From Tunturibacter empetritectus (lineage in GTDB: Bacteria; Acidobacteriota; Terriglobia; Terriglobales; Acidobacteriaceae): a DNA stretch of 64,000 bases. The stretch lies in NCBI RefSeq assembly GCF_040358985.1, contig NZ_CP132932.1, positions 3,844,001-3,908,000 on the forward strand, given 5' to 3'. The notes below the pieces were generated by a model that made no database searches, was not told the origin of the DNA, and was given only the letters and a program-made list of their open reading frames with translations. The position numbers and the translations under genes were made by a program. Positions 1-8,417 of this stretch are shown one piece after another; position 1 is the first letter of the stretch; each line of letters begins with the position of its first letter.

Positions 1-2226
1 GCGCGGAGTAGCTGCGTAGGCAAAGCCGAGACGGGGCGCAAAGTCGTTCAGGTCGGGGTTGACGAGGGTGCTGCCGTAGACTCCGCCTGGAGAGACCGGG
101 GTGATGCCGTTGCCGGCGACCGCGCCAGGGCTGATGGTGAGGACGGTCTGGGTGATGGGATCAAAGTTGGAGATGTAGTTGTGCTGCTCGGAGTAGGGCG
201 AGCCGTACTCCCAACGGAGGCCGAGGTTGAGGGTCAGCTTGGGATCGACCTTCCAGTCGTCCTGCGCGTAGACGCTGTGCAGGGTCTGGCGAAGATGGGC
301 GACGAAGAGATTGGCGAGAGAGTAGTTGTTGGTGGTGCCAAAGAGGAAGTCGGCCCAGTAGTTGTCGGCGACGGCGCCTTTGATGTCGGGGCAGGATTGG
401 CCGTTCGGGTTGGTCGGTACCTTGACGCCGGCGACGGTGGTGCTAGGGCAGAGGCTGTAGCCGCCGGAGTAGCTGAAAGAGCCGTAGAGGGGATTGTTGT
501 CGTTGACGGCCATCCAGATGTGCTCGTACTCGTAGCCGAACTTGAGGGAGTGGTGGCCTTTGATCCAGGTGAAGTTGACTTTGGGATCGATCAGGGCCGG
601 GTTCTGCCACTGGGGGTTGGTGCTTTGACGGCCGAAGGAGGTGAAGCCGCCGTTGATGCTGGTGGAGGGCAGGCCGCCGGCGACGGTGGGATCGGAGGGC
701 AGGCCGGGGATGGAGATGGCGTTGTCGCCGATCGAGAGCGAGTACTTGCCGGCCTTGGTGCGGGAGAGCCCGAGGCGCGCGTCGATGACCTTGTTGGCTC
801 CGAGGAGGTGGGTGTAGCCAAGAGCTACCTGCTGGTCGAGGACGCGGATGGTGCCGTTGGTCTGGCCGTCGAGGGGCAGCGGGAAGACGGGAGAGTTGAC
901 GCCGGTCTCCTTGCGGTCGCTGACACGGAGGAACCAGGAGCTGTTGGAGTTCTGCTGGTAGTCGAGGCGAAGGTCGCCCTTGTCGGAGTTATCGGTGAAG
1001 GGGACGAGGCGTGCGAAGTTGTCCTGTGCGAGGCCGGTGGAGGCGAGGCCGGTGCCTTGCGTCGGGATCTGCTTGAAGTAGTTGATGATCTGCTGCGACA
1101 CTGGGTTGATAGCGGAGGCTGGGATGGCAGTGCCGGCCGGATAGACCTGGCCGGTGAGAGGATTTTGCACGGCTACGACAAGCTTGCCGTTGAGTTCGTT
1201 AGTGGTGGGGACGGTATTGACACTGAGCGGCTTGAGGACCTGGCGGAAGCCTTCGTAGTCGACGAAGTAGAAGAGCTTGTCCTTGAGGATGGGACCGCCG
1301 AAGTTGACGCCGAACTGGTTTCGGTTGAAGGTTGGTTTCTGAAAGGGGACGACGTTTCCGCTGCTGCCGGTGAGGGTGGGCTTGAAGTAGCCGGCGGCGT
1401 TGAGGTCGGTGTTGCGGATGAACTCGTAGATGGTGGCGTGGAAACGGTTAATTCCGCTGGCGGAGGCGACGTTAATAGTGGCGCCGGAGGAGCGGCCGTA
1501 CTCTGCGCTCTCGTTATTGGTGACGATCTGGAACTGGGCGACGGAGTCTGGCGGGATGGCGATGATCTGGTTGTCAAAGCCCTGATTGCTCTCGCCGTAG
1601 GCGTTGTTGTCCATGCCGTCGAGGAGGAAGTTGTTGAACATGCTGCGCTGGCCGTTGATGTTGTAGGCACCGGCGCGGACGAGCGAGCTGATGGAGCTGG
1701 TGGTGGCGGCTGTGGGTGCCTGGCGGGAGCCGGTGACCAGGCCGAGGAGGTCAGAGTAGTTGCGACTGACCAGCGGAAAAGCGGCGCTTTGATACTGGGT
1801 GATCGTCTGGCCGCGTTGGCTGGTCTCGGTCTCGATTTGAAGTGCGACGTCCGAGACTTCAACCGTGGTCTGGGTGGAGCCGACCTGCAGGGAGAGGTCG
1901 ATGCGTTCGCGAACGCCGACGGAGATCGTAATGTTCTTTGCGACTGCATCCGAGAAGCCGGGAGAGTTGGCGGAGATGGTGTAGACGCCGACGCGCAGAG
2001 AGGGAACTTCGTAGTCGCCGGAGGCGCTCGAGGTCGCCTTGGCAACGATTCCAGTGGCATCGTTGGTGATGGTTACTGACACGCCGGAGACGGTGGCGCC
2101 GCTGGAGTCATGGATGGTTCCGACGAGGCTGCCGTTCTCGTACTGGGCTTGCAGATGGGAGCAGAGGAAGAAAAACAGTATGGCCGCCACAAGGCTGGGT
2201 GCAGCAGAAAATCTTTTTTTTCGCAT
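1..2226 (-). CDS. TonB-dependent receptor, acidobacterial type (3' end outside window)
   Basis: Reading leftward from an ATG at 2226, the frame stays open for 742 codons to the window edge, so the C-terminus is missing. The protein starts MRKKRFSAAPSLVAAILF, a signal peptide ending near residue 27. A carboxypeptidase-regulatory-like beta-sandwich follows at about residues 30-110 (GSLVGTIHDSSGATVSGV, then SGDYEVPSLRVGVYTI), and then plug and barrel sequence. This is the standard order of the very large outer-membrane receptors of Acidobacteria, which are thought to import glycans or other large solutes using TonB energy. The substrate cannot be read from sequence. A perfect palindrome at 2307-2325 lies about 80 bp upstream of the start and may control it. 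The long open frame on the opposite strand at 181-2079 is an antisense shadow. Confidence 0.9.
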   Translation of the reverse strand, partial: MRKKRFSAAPSLVAAILFFFLCSHLQAQYENGSLVGTIHDSSGATVSGVSVTITNDATGIVAKATSSASGDYEVPSLRVGVYTISANSPGFSDAVAKNITISVGVRERIDLSLQVGSTQTTVEVSDVALQIETETSQRGQTITQYQSAAFPLVSRNYSDLLGLVTGSRQAPTAATTSSISSLVRAGAYNINGQRSMFNNFLLDGMDNNAYGESNQGFDNQIIAIPPDSVAQFQIVTNNESAEYGRSSGATINVASASGINRFHATIYEFIRNTDLNAAGYFKPTLTGSSGNVVPFQKPTFNRNQFGVNFGGPILKDKLFYFVDYEGFRQVLKPLSVNTVPTTNELNGKLVVAVQNPLTGQVYPAGTAIPASAINPVSQQIINYFKQIPTQGTGLASTGLAQDNFARLVPFTDNSDKGDLRLDYQQNSNSSWFLRVSDRKETGVNSPVFPLPLDGQTNGTIRVLDQQVALGYTHLLGANKVIDARLGLSRTKAGKYSLSIGDNAISIPGLPSDPTVAGGLPSTSINGGFTSFGRQSTNPQWQNPALIDPKVNFTWIKGHHSLKFGYEYEHIWMAVNDNNPLYGSFSYSGGYSLCPSTTVAGVKVPTNPNGQSCPDIKGAVADNYWADFLFGTTNNYSLANLFVAHLRQTLHSVYAQDDWKVDPKLTLNLGLRWEYGSPYSEQHNYISNFDPITQTVLTISPGAVAGNGITPVSPGGVYGSTLVNPDLNDFAPRLGFAYAATPR

Positions 2227-2306
2227 AGCCCTAAGTTACAAGGGGAGTGGTTAATCTCCGATCAAAGAACTATGAATGGGGGATTACGAGCTAAGTATTG
2301 TTTTGG

Positions 2307-2325
2307 GTTATCAACGGTTGATAAC
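2307..2325. promoter_or_regulatory. Perfect 19-bp palindrome, candidate operator
   Basis: GTTATCAACGGTTGATAAC has two 9-base arms mirrored exactly around a central G. It lies 81 bp upstream of the TonB receptor start (2226, minus strand), in an AT-rich stretch. Perfect symmetry of this length suggests the site of a dimeric repressor (LacI- or GntR-like). The arms also contain TTGATA, which could serve as a -35 element on the minus strand, although no good -10 at standard spacing is evident. The regulator is unknown. Confidence 0.5.
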
Positions 2326-2424
2326 TGAATCGCAGGTGGATCGAGTGCTTGATACGGCTTGCAACGTGCAGTTGCGATTCTGTTGAAATCGCCGTAAAGC
2401 CTAAACTAAGATGGTTGACAGGTG

Positions 2425-2501
2425 TGGTGCGCCCGGAGAGATTCGAACTCCCGACCCTTTGGTTCGAAGCCAAATGCTCTATCCAGCTGAGCTACGGGCG
2501 C
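2425..2501 (-). tRNA. tRNA-Arg(TCG)
   Basis: The minus strand folds as a complete cloverleaf. The 7-bp acceptor pairs GCGCCCG with CGGGCGC, the D arm is TAGCTCAGCTGGATAGAGC, the anticodon arm TTTGG-CTTCGAA-CCAAA gives anticodon TCG, and the T arm carries GTTCGAATC. Discriminator A and an encoded CCA are present at 2425-2428. The anticodon reads CGA and, with wobble, other CGN arginine codons. Confidence 0.96.
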
Positions 2502-2564
2502 GCAAAACAGGGAAGTAAACTACAAGAGCATCCTAAAAATACCGGAGAAATCGTATGCGGGCAA

Positions 2565-2828
2565 CTAGCTCGCAGCTGCCGGCTCTGGTGGTGGGGGTAC
2601 TGTGAACATCGACACCGTCTCGACGATATCCAATCCGGCACGTCGCAGCAGTTGATGGATCACCGGTTCGGTCAGACGGGTCGCATCGTATTCCACTCGC
2701 ACCGTCTTCTTTGCCTCGTCCAGCGCCATATGGCGAACACCGTACACCTCGCGCATCTTGGCCATCGCCACGACGGAGGCTTCGGTCGGCGGAACTCCAT
2801 AGCGGTAAAGAACATCAAGCTGTGTCAT
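2565..2828 (-). CDS. Small HMA-like fold protein lacking the CxxC metal site
   Basis: An 87-residue protein 29 bp downstream of the TlpA-like gene on the same strand, probably co-transcribed. The pattern REVYGVRHMALDEAKKTVRVEYD followed by a helix (VIHQLLRRAGLDI) matches the beta-alpha-beta layout of heavy-metal-associated (HMA) domains. The usual metal-binding CxxC is absent and the protein has no cysteine at all, so metal transport is unlikely. A proline/alanine-rich tail ends it. Function unknown; pairing with a thioredoxin-like lipoprotein hints at an envelope redox or folding role, but that is only context. Confidence 0.75.
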   Translation of the reverse strand: MTQLDVLYRYGVPPTEASVVAMAKMREVYGVRHMALDEAKKTVRVEYDATRLTEPVIHQLLRRAGLDIVETVSMFTVPPPPEPAAAS

Positions 2829-2857
2829 AAACTGATACTACCAGCGAGCCGCCAGAG

Positions 2858-3340
2858 TCACATCTTCGAAAGATAGCTGGTGATTTCGGGACTGGTCCAC
2901 ACCTGCGCGCCGATGAACTTCCGTCGCAACACGCCCTGCTTATCGATGATGTAGGTCTCAGGAATCTGCACCGTTCCATACAGCGCGTTGACCTTCTGAT
3001 CCTCATCTCGAACGGTCAGCAAGTCGACGTGATGGTCCACCAGAAACCGCTTATACACATCCGGATCCTGATCCATACTCACCGCGACGATCGCCAGCTC
3101 CGGCATCTGCTTTTCCAGCGCCAGCAGGCTGGGCAGCTCCTCGATGCAGGGCGCGCACCAGGTCGCCCACAGGTTCAGCACCACTACCCGCCCGCGCAGC
3201 CTGCTCAAATCGACCGTCCGGGTGCCGTCTCCCATCACAAACTGCGGCGCGGGCTTATCGATATTCCCGGGATGGCTGCCCCGGTCGCACCCCGCAGCCA
3301 GCAGCGATCCCAGCACCGCACTCATCAACAATCTACGCAC
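2858..3340 (-). CDS. TlpA/ResA-like thioredoxin-fold lipoprotein
   Basis: 160 residues starting at GTG (3340) with a GGAG ribosome site 7 bases upstream. The signal peptide ends in lipobox LAAGC near residue 18, so the mature protein should be lipid-anchored outside the cytoplasm. The thioredoxin fold follows, with active site WATWCAPC at about residues 58-65 and the cis-proline in QIPETYIID. Proteins of this family reduce disulfides in the periplasm, often for cytochrome c maturation or defence against oxidised thiols. It is divergent from the glycosyltransferase with only 30 bp between starts, so the two promoters must overlap. No cytochrome-biogenesis genes are adjacent. Confidence 0.88.
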   Translation of the reverse strand: MRRLLMSAVLGSLLAAGCDRGSHPGNIDKPAPQFVMGDGTRTVDLSRLRGRVVVLNLWATWCAPCIEELPSLLALEKQMPELAIVAVSMDQDPDVYKRFLVDHHVDLLTVRDEDQKVNALYGTVQIPETYIIDKQGVLRRKFIGAQVWTSPEITSYLSKM

Positions 3341-3356
3341 AAGTCACTCCACTTCC

Positions 3357-3362
3357 TATAAT
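3357..3362 (+). promoter_or_regulatory. Consensus -10 box (TATAAT) close to the start codon
   Basis: A perfect TATAAT ends 8 bp before the GTG start of the glycosyltransferase at 3371. Transcription from it would begin at or next to the start codon, giving a leaderless or nearly leaderless mRNA; consistent with this, no Shine-Dalgarno sequence precedes the GTG. The -35 region is poor. The 30-bp divergent gap also serves the TlpA-like gene on the minus strand. Confidence 0.45.
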
Positions 3363-3370
3363 ACGAAGTC

Positions 3371-4462
3371 GTGACCGACACCGACCCCGCACAGCATCCG
3401 AATTCTACCGAAGCACCCGACCTCGAACTCTCGGTTATCATTCCCGCCCGCAACGAGCAACGCTCGCTGCCAGCCTGTCTCGCTTCTATTTTGAGCCAAT
3501 CTGAGCCCGGCTTCCTCCTCGGCCAGCAGTGGGAGTTGATCGTCGTCAACGATGACTCAACCGACAACACGCGCAACATCGCCGCCGAAGCTGCCGTCAC
3601 CCATGCAGGTTTCCTCGTCCTCGACGCCCCACCATTAGACCTCAGCACCAACGGAGGATTTACCGGCAAGACAAATGCCTGCTGGACCGGCGCACAGGCC
3701 GCGCGTGGCCGATACCTTCTCTTCACCGACGCCGATACCCTCCACGAGACTAACGATATCTCCCGCTCCCTCCGAGAGATGGACCGCCACCACGCTGTCA
3801 TGCTCTCCTACTCGCCACGCCAGATCGTCACCGGCTTCTGGCAGCATGCCGTCATGCCGCTGGTCTTCTCGGAACTAGCCTCTGTCTATCCGTCAAAGAA
3901 GGTCAACGATCCAGCCAGCCGCCTCGCCGCTGCTAATGGTCAGTTTCTTCTCGTCGAACGTGAGTCATACTTCTCCGTCGGCGGACATCGTGCCGTCGGC
4001 AAGAGCATTCTCGAAGACGTAGCGCTCGCCGAAAACATCAAACGCGGCTCCCACACCATCCGCTTCCGCTACGCGCCCGAGGCACTCGCCACGCGAATGT
4101 ACTGGAACACCGCTGAGATGATCGAAGGCTGGACGAAGAACCTCGCCCTCCTCTTCCCAAAGCCCGTCGCCCTGGCTCTCTGGCGCATCCTCGATGTCCT
4201 TCTCTCCTTCGGCCTGCCCGTTGCAGCGTTTGGCCTGTACTGGCTGCAGCCCTGGCAGAGAAACGTTATCCTTCTCATCTGGGTCAGGACTCTATGGCGC
4301 TTTTACTCCCGTGTTGCGCGCTCCAACTTTCCAGCGCTCGACATAGCAATCTCCATCCTTGGAGTTCCATTCTTCATCTACCTGCTTCTGCGCAGCGTCA
4401 ACCGTCACCGCTTCAAGAAAAACGTCTTCTGGAAGGGACGTAACTACAATACCGCCCCCTAG
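3371..4462 (+). CDS. Family 2 glycosyltransferase with C-terminal membrane segments
   Basis: 363 residues from a GTG start. The GT-A nucleotide-sugar fold is clear: LSVIIPARNEQRSLPACL near residue 20, DDST near 60, and TDADT (the DxD metal site) near 120. The acceptor-side region LEDVALAENIKR follows at about 220. The last third has two to three hydrophobic segments (for example around 275-305 and 325-345), anchoring it in the inner membrane. The arrangement resembles the glycosyltransferases of hopanoid and carotenoid loci (HpnB/CrtQ type), but no such genes lie nearby, so donor and acceptor are unknown. It could transfer a sugar to a lipid carrier. Confidence 0.85.
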   Translation: MTDTDPAQHPNSTEAPDLELSVIIPARNEQRSLPACLASILSQSEPGFLLGQQWELIVVNDDSTDNTRNIAAEAAVTHAGFLVLDAPPLDLSTNGGFTGKTNACWTGAQAARGRYLLFTDADTLHETNDISRSLREMDRHHAVMLSYSPRQIVTGFWQHAVMPLVFSELASVYPSKKVNDPASRLAAANGQFLLVERESYFSVGGHRAVGKSILEDVALAENIKRGSHTIRFRYAPEALATRMYWNTAEMIEGWTKNLALLFPKPVALALWRILDVLLSFGLPVAAFGLYWLQPWQRNVILLIWVRTLWRFYSRVARSNFPALDIAISILGVPFFIYLLLRSVNRHRFKKNVFWKGRNYNTAP

Positions 4463-4517
4463 TTACCATGGTTTGCATCCGGCCATCTCATAAACACGTC
4501 TAACCACAGGAATAACG

Positions 4518-4928
4518 ATGATCTTTCTCACCCGCAAAGCCGAGTTCTCCTCCGCCCACTTCTATTGGAACGAAGCGTGGTCGCCTGAAGAGAATCAGCG
4601 CGTCTTCGGCAAATGCGCCAATCGCAACGGCCACGGTCACAATTACACGCTCGAGGTCACAGTCGCAGGCTCGGTAGACGCCACCTCAGGCTTCGTCGTC
4701 GATTTAAAAGAGTTGAAGGACATCCTCGAGCGCGAGGTCGTCAGTGTATACGACCACCGCCACCTCAACCTCGAAGTCCCAGAGTTCAAAACCACCATCC
4801 CCACGACTGAGAACATTGCTATCGCGATCTGGCAGCGTCTCGACAACAAGATTCCCCACGCAAAGCTGCACCGCGTCCGCGTCTACGAGATGCCCGACCT
4901 CTTCGCGGACTACTATGGAGAGCCATGA
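4518..4928 (+). CDS. 6-pyruvoyl-tetrahydropterin synthase / QueD family protein (copy 1)
   Basis: 136 residues in the T-fold family that acts on 7,8-dihydroneopterin triphosphate. The zinc ligands are visible as SSAH near residue 14 and HGHNY near 38-42. The catalytic cysteine lies in GKCANRNGHGHNY, with the Cys-x5-His-Gly-His spacing of eukaryotic-type PTPS rather than the Cys-x3-HGH spacing of E. coli QueD. The acidic catalytic residue is in VYEMPD near the C-terminus. It overlaps the next gene, a second member of the same family, by 4 bp, and folE follows. Products could be 6-carboxy-tetrahydropterin (queuosine path) or a tetrahydropterin cofactor; sequence alone does not decide. Confidence 0.88.
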   Translation: MIFLTRKAEFSSAHFYWNEAWSPEENQRVFGKCANRNGHGHNYTLEVTVAGSVDATSGFVVDLKELKDILEREVVSVYDHRHLNLEVPEFKTTIPTTENIAIAIWQRLDNKIPHAKLHRVRVYEMPDLFADYYGEP

Positions 4929-5353
4929 AGGCACATCTCAATCGTCGCTACCACTTCAGCGCGTCGCATCGCCTCCACACTGAGACGTACGACGCTGCGA
5001 AGAATCGCGCCGTCTTCGGGAAGTGCAACAATCCCCACGGCCACGGCCACAACTACACCGTGCAGGTAACCATGAGCGGCCAGGTCGATCCGTCCACCGG
5101 GATGGTCTGCAATCTCGCGGACCTTGACGCCTTTGCGCAAACAAATCTTCTCGCCCGATTCGATCACATGAACCTGAACACCATGAATTGCTTTGCGAAT
5201 ATCGTCTCCACCACGGAGAATCTAAGTATCGAGATCTATCGCATCTTTCAACGCTTTCCCGCCGCCCATCTGGAGCGGGTTCACGTTGAGGAGACTAGTA
5301 ACAACTCGTTCGACTACGCCGGCGACGCGACACCAACGCTAGGCACGATCTAA
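4925..5353 (+). CDS. 6-pyruvoyl-tetrahydropterin synthase / QueD family protein (copy 2)
   Basis: 142 residues, with its ATG overlapping the end of the upstream paralogue. It shares the T-fold signature: FSASHRL at the N-terminus (zinc His), [13 protein letters not shown] with the putative catalytic Cys, and VEETSNN near the C-terminus. That last motif resembles the ET pair of animal PTPS more closely than the copy 1 motif does. The two proteins share the fold but diverge well beyond a recent duplication, so they may do successive or different reactions, or form a heteromer. Translational coupling to copy 1 and the following folE points to one pterin/deazapurine unit. Confidence 0.88.
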   Translation: MKAHLNRRYHFSASHRLHTETYDAAKNRAVFGKCNNPHGHGHNYTVQVTMSGQVDPSTGMVCNLADLDAFAQTNLLARFDHMNLNTMNCFANIVSTTENLSIEIYRIFQRFPAAHLERVHVEETSNNSFDYAGDATPTLGTI

Positions 5354-5367
5354 GAGAGGCCCGTCCT

Positions 5368-5976
5368 ATGGCACGCACCCTGGCCACAATTGAACCACCA
5401 TTGCTCGACACCGTTTCAACCCAGGATCTCTATCGCGAACTGCTCCTCCGCATCGGAGAAGATCCCACGCGGGATGGCCTGCTGCGCACTCCCGAACGCA
5501 TGGAAAAGTCCATGGAGTTTCTCACACGTGGCTACACCATGAACGTCATGGAAGTTCTCCACGAGGCCCTCTTCGATGTCGACTATGACGAGATGGTCAT
5601 CGTAAAAGACATCGAGTTCTTCTCGCAGTGTGAGCATCACCTTCTCCCCTTCTTCGGCAAGGCGCACATCGCGTACGTCCCCAATGGGAAGGTCATCGGG
5701 CTTAGCAAGATTCCGCGCCTGGTCGATGTCTTCGCCCGAAGGCTGCAGGTTCAGGAGCGGCTGACCCGTCAGATAGGCGAAGCCATCACCGATGCAATCC
5801 ACCCGCAGGGCGTAGCCGTAATTCTCGAGGCGCAACATCTCTGCATGATGATGCGTGGAGTCGAAAAGCAACACTCCTCCACCGTCACCTCAGCTATGCT
5901 CGGCGTCTTCAAAACGCAGCTTCAGACGCGAAACGAGTTCCTTTCTCTCGTTCGGCGGCAGGGAAGTGGTCTCTAA
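5368..5976 (+). CDS. folE: GTP cyclohydrolase I
   Basis: 202 residues, usual length for FolE. It converts GTP to 7,8-dihydroneopterin triphosphate, the substrate of both upstream PTPS/QueD-like proteins. Family motifs are present: [12 protein letters not shown] near residue 36, the zinc/active-site stretch [17 protein letters not shown] around 90-106, [14 protein letters not shown] around 113, and [14 protein letters not shown] around 153-166 with the third zinc ligand Cys. It begins 14 bp after the second PTPS gene with GAGAGG ahead of the ATG, so the three are likely one operon; truB follows 19 bp later. Confidence 0.96.
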   Translation: MARTLATIEPPLLDTVSTQDLYRELLLRIGEDPTRDGLLRTPERMEKSMEFLTRGYTMNVMEVLHEALFDVDYDEMVIVKDIEFFSQCEHHLLPFFGKAHIAYVPNGKVIGLSKIPRLVDVFARRLQVQERLTRQIGEAITDAIHPQGVAVILEAQHLCMMMRGVEKQHSSTVTSAMLGVFKTQLQTRNEFLSLVRRQGSGL

Positions 5977-5995
5977 CGGCTAAACTGGAGACTGC

Positions 5996-6868
5996 ATGAA
6001 TGGTCTCCTTGTACTCGATAAACCGTCCGGCGTTACCTCGCATGACGTGGTGGCCATCGTACGCCGAGCTACCGGCGAAAAGTCTATCGGCCACCTGGGC
6101 ACGCTGGATCCCATGGCCACTGGCGTCCTGCCGTTGCTTCTCGGCAAGTACACGCGTCTGGCGCAGTTCTTCGGGCAGGCCGACAAGCACTACACGGGCC
6201 ACATCCGCTTCGGCTTCGCAACCGACAGCTTCGATGCAGACGGAATGCCGGCGGCTGAGCCACTCCCACTGCGTCAGACGCTCGAGGAACTACAAGCACT
6301 GAGTCAAAGATTTCACGGAGAGTTAGATCAGGTTCCCCCCATCTTTTCCGCGAAGAAGATCAACGGCGTCGCCGCCCACAAGCTGGCCAGAGCCGGTGTG
6401 GAGGTCGCGGTCAAGCCGGCCCGCATTACGATTCACAACTTTGAACTCACCTCTCTAGTAGGCGACACCGCATCGTTTGTCATGTCTGTCTCCGCCGGCG
6501 GGTACGTCCGTTCCGTAGCCCACGAGCTTGGCCAGTTGGCGAACTGTGGAGCGCATCTCTCCAGCCTGCGCAGAACGCGTGCCGGAGCATTCTCTCTCGA
6601 ACATGCAATCACCATCGACCAACTCAAAACAGCCTCGGCCGCCGAACTTGAGGCGCTCCTGCCGCACCCGCGAACGCTGCTCCCCGAGATGCCCTCGGTC
6701 ACAGTGGACGATCAACTCGCCGGCCGCCTGCGAAACGGAATGCAGGTCAATCTGCCTGATTTTTCGCAGGCCGCACTAATCAAGGTATTCACCACTCCCA
6801 CAGACTTGCTCGCAGTCGCCCGCCGTATCGCCGGCACGCTCATGCAACCCATCGTCGTCCTTGGCTAG
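5996..6868 (+). CDS. truB: tRNA pseudouridine(55) synthase
   Basis: 290 residues. TruB makes pseudouridine 55 in the T-loop of tRNAs. The N-terminus MNGLLVLDKPSGVTSHDVV, the catalytic segment HLGTLDPMATGVLPLL (Asp near residue 39), the KHYTGHIRFG strand, and RSVAHELGQ later are all typical. A C-terminal PUA-like domain follows (SVTVDDQLAGRLRNGMQV). It starts 19 bp after folE with GGAG upstream and ends 3 bp before the stop of the convergent esterase gene. Its usual partners rbfA and infB are absent here. Confidence 0.95.
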   Translation: MNGLLVLDKPSGVTSHDVVAIVRRATGEKSIGHLGTLDPMATGVLPLLLGKYTRLAQFFGQADKHYTGHIRFGFATDSFDADGMPAAEPLPLRQTLEELQALSQRFHGELDQVPPIFSAKKINGVAAHKLARAGVEVAVKPARITIHNFELTSLVGDTASFVMSVSAGGYVRSVAHELGQLANCGAHLSSLRRTRAGAFSLEHAITIDQLKTASAAELEALLPHPRTLLPEMPSVTVDDQLAGRLRNGMQVNLPDFSQAALIKVFTTPTDLLAVARRIAGTLMQPIVVLG

Positions 6869-6871
6869 CCT

Positions 6872-7609
6872 TTATTTTTTCAGCAGAGGCTTCACCAGAG
6901 GGAGCATATTCTTTGCCACGATCTGATTCCCCGCGCTCGTCGCATGGGTCCTATCAGCCTGCATCATTCCGTCGACGCCGAAGACGCCCTTCAGCACAAA
7001 GGGCAGTATCGGCACATGGTGCTTTGCTGCGAGCATCGCGTACGTGTCGTTGAACTGCTTGATGTAGTCAGGGCCATAGTCAGGCGGCAGAGTAATTCCA
7101 GCGAGAACGACCTTCGTGCCACTGGCCTTCAGGGTGGCAACAATCTTATCCAGGTTTGTGCGTGAGTCTTCAATGCGAAGGCCGCGCAACCCATCGTTCC
7201 CGCCAAACTCCACCACTACCACTACCGGCTTTAGCGCAAGCACCGTGTCGAGACGGTCCACGCCGTCCTTGGTCGTATTGCCGCTGATGCCCTCGTTGAC
7301 GACGCGGTAGTTATATCCTTCAGTATTCAGATCCGTCTGAAGATAGTCAGGATAGCTCTGCCCGAGGTCAGTTCCGTATCCAGCAGTAAGGCTGTCGCCG
7401 AAGCAGACGATGACCGGCCGCTTATCGCTCGTGGCCACCGGGGAGGGCAGGGAAGCCGCATCCGGAGCCGCGCTCTCGGCAATCGGCTGACTCGAATCGG
7501 CCACCTCGGACGGTTTCGCTGTCTTGTCGGCGCGGCAGCCACTCGGCAAGAGCACCGCTACCAAGAGAGACAAGACCGCTAAAATAGCTACAGATACTGT
7601 TCTCCGCAT
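6872..7609 (-). CDS. TesA-like GDSL arylesterase/lysophospholipase, lipoprotein
   Basis: The open frame extends to 7900, but the signal peptide MRRTVSVAILAVLSLL with lipobox LPSGC places the start at ATG 7609, giving 245 residues. The SGNH hydrolase blocks are intact: CFGDSLTAGYG (block I, nucleophile Ser), the Gly block in NEGISGNTT, EFGGNDGLRG (block III, Asn) and DRTHATSAG (block V, Asp and His). Such enzymes hydrolyse acyl esters and thioesters in the periplasm. It is divergent from the ABC pair that follows, the same arrangement as tesA with ybbA-ybbP in E. coli, which supports a linked role. Confidence 0.9.
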   Translation of the reverse strand: MRRTVSVAILAVLSLLVAVLLPSGCRADKTAKPSEVADSSQPIAESAAPDAASLPSPVATSDKRPVIVCFGDSLTAGYGTDLGQSYPDYLQTDLNTEGYNYRVVNEGISGNTTKDGVDRLDTVLALKPVVVVVEFGGNDGLRGLRIEDSRTNLDKIVATLKASGTKVVLAGITLPPDYGPDYIKQFNDTYAMLAAKHHVPILPFVLKGVFGVDGMMQADRTHATSAGNQIVAKNMLPLVKPLLKK

Positions 7610-7676
7610 CTTTACATTGTTCTCCACATCTCTACAAAGTAACAAAACCGTTGCCGAAGAAGGAGAGTCACCGAAG

Positions 7677-8417
7677 TTGACATCATCCACTCCCATGATC
7701 GCCGTCGAAGGTCTTCGCAAGTCGATCCGCAATGGTCCTCGTACCGTAGACATTCTCAAAGGACTTGACTTCACCATTCCACGCGGGCAGTTCGCCGCTA
7801 TCATGGGTTCGAGCGGCAGTGGAAAGTCCACACTTCTCGGCCTTCTGGCCGGTCTCGATACCCCCAGCGCCGGCAACGTCCACCTGAACGGCACCGCCAT
7901 CAGCTATCTCCCGGAGGACAAGCTCGCGCAGGTTCGCGGAAAGACCATCGGATTCGTCTTCCAGTCGTATCAACTGATTCCAACGCTGACTGCACTCGAA
8001 AACGTCCTCCTGCCGCACGAGCTTAACGACGACACCAAAGAAAGTGGCCTCACCCGCGCGCGTGACCTGCTCTCGAGCGTCGGCCTTGGCGACCGCATGG
8101 ACCACTATCCCGTCCAGCTCTCTGGTGGTGAGCAGCAGCGGGTAGCTCTCGCCCGTGCCTTCATCCTCCGCCCGCCCATCGTCCTCGCCGACGAGCCCAC
8201 CGGAAATCTCGACACCACCAACGGCGCTCACGTGCTCGAACTTCTGCTCAATCTGAATCGTACCGAAGGCACCACCCTCGTCCTCGTGACGCACGATCCA
8301 GTGCTTGCCAGCTACGCGAACCGCCGCATCACTCTGCGCGATGGCCTGATCATCGCCGATGAGATCAATCCCACCCCGGCCGAGACCTCCCGTGAAGCCG
8401 CCCTGACCGAGGGCTGA
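7677..8417 (+). CDS. ABC transporter ATPase, YbbA/LolD type
   Basis: The Walker A motif [10 protein letters not shown]-loop [16 protein letters not shown], signature [14 protein letters not shown], Walker [18 protein letters not shown] and H-loop VTHDP are all present, so it is a complete ATPase of the MacB/LolD/YbbA group. The frame is open from 7524. An AAGGAGAG ribosome site at 7660-7667 fits best with the in-frame TTG at 7677; ATG 7695 is the alternative but sits too far from it. Its stop overlaps the permease start (TGATG), so the two are translationally coupled. Group members move lipids or lipoproteins from the inner membrane, or act mechanically on envelope proteins. Confidence 0.9.
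   Translation: MTSSTPMIAVEGLRKSIRNGPRTVDILKGLDFTIPRGQFAAIMGSSGSGKSTLLGLLAGLDTPSAGNVHLNGTAISYLPEDKLAQVRGKTIGFVFQSYQLIPTLTALENVLLPHELNDDTKESGLTRARDLLSSVGLGDRMDHYPVQLSGGEQQRVALARAFILRPPIVLADEPTGNLDTTNGAHVLELLLNLNRTEGTTLVLVTHDPVLASYANRRITLRDGLIIADEINPTPAETSREAALTEG

Noticed and set aside
181..2079. 632-residue open frame on the plus strand, Gly/Val/Ala/Asp-rich
   Set aside because: It is the antisense shadow of the TonB receptor, which has signal peptide, domain order and codon bias on the minus strand.
2565..2828. Copper chaperone
   Set aside because: The HMA-like fold lacks CxxC and any cysteine.
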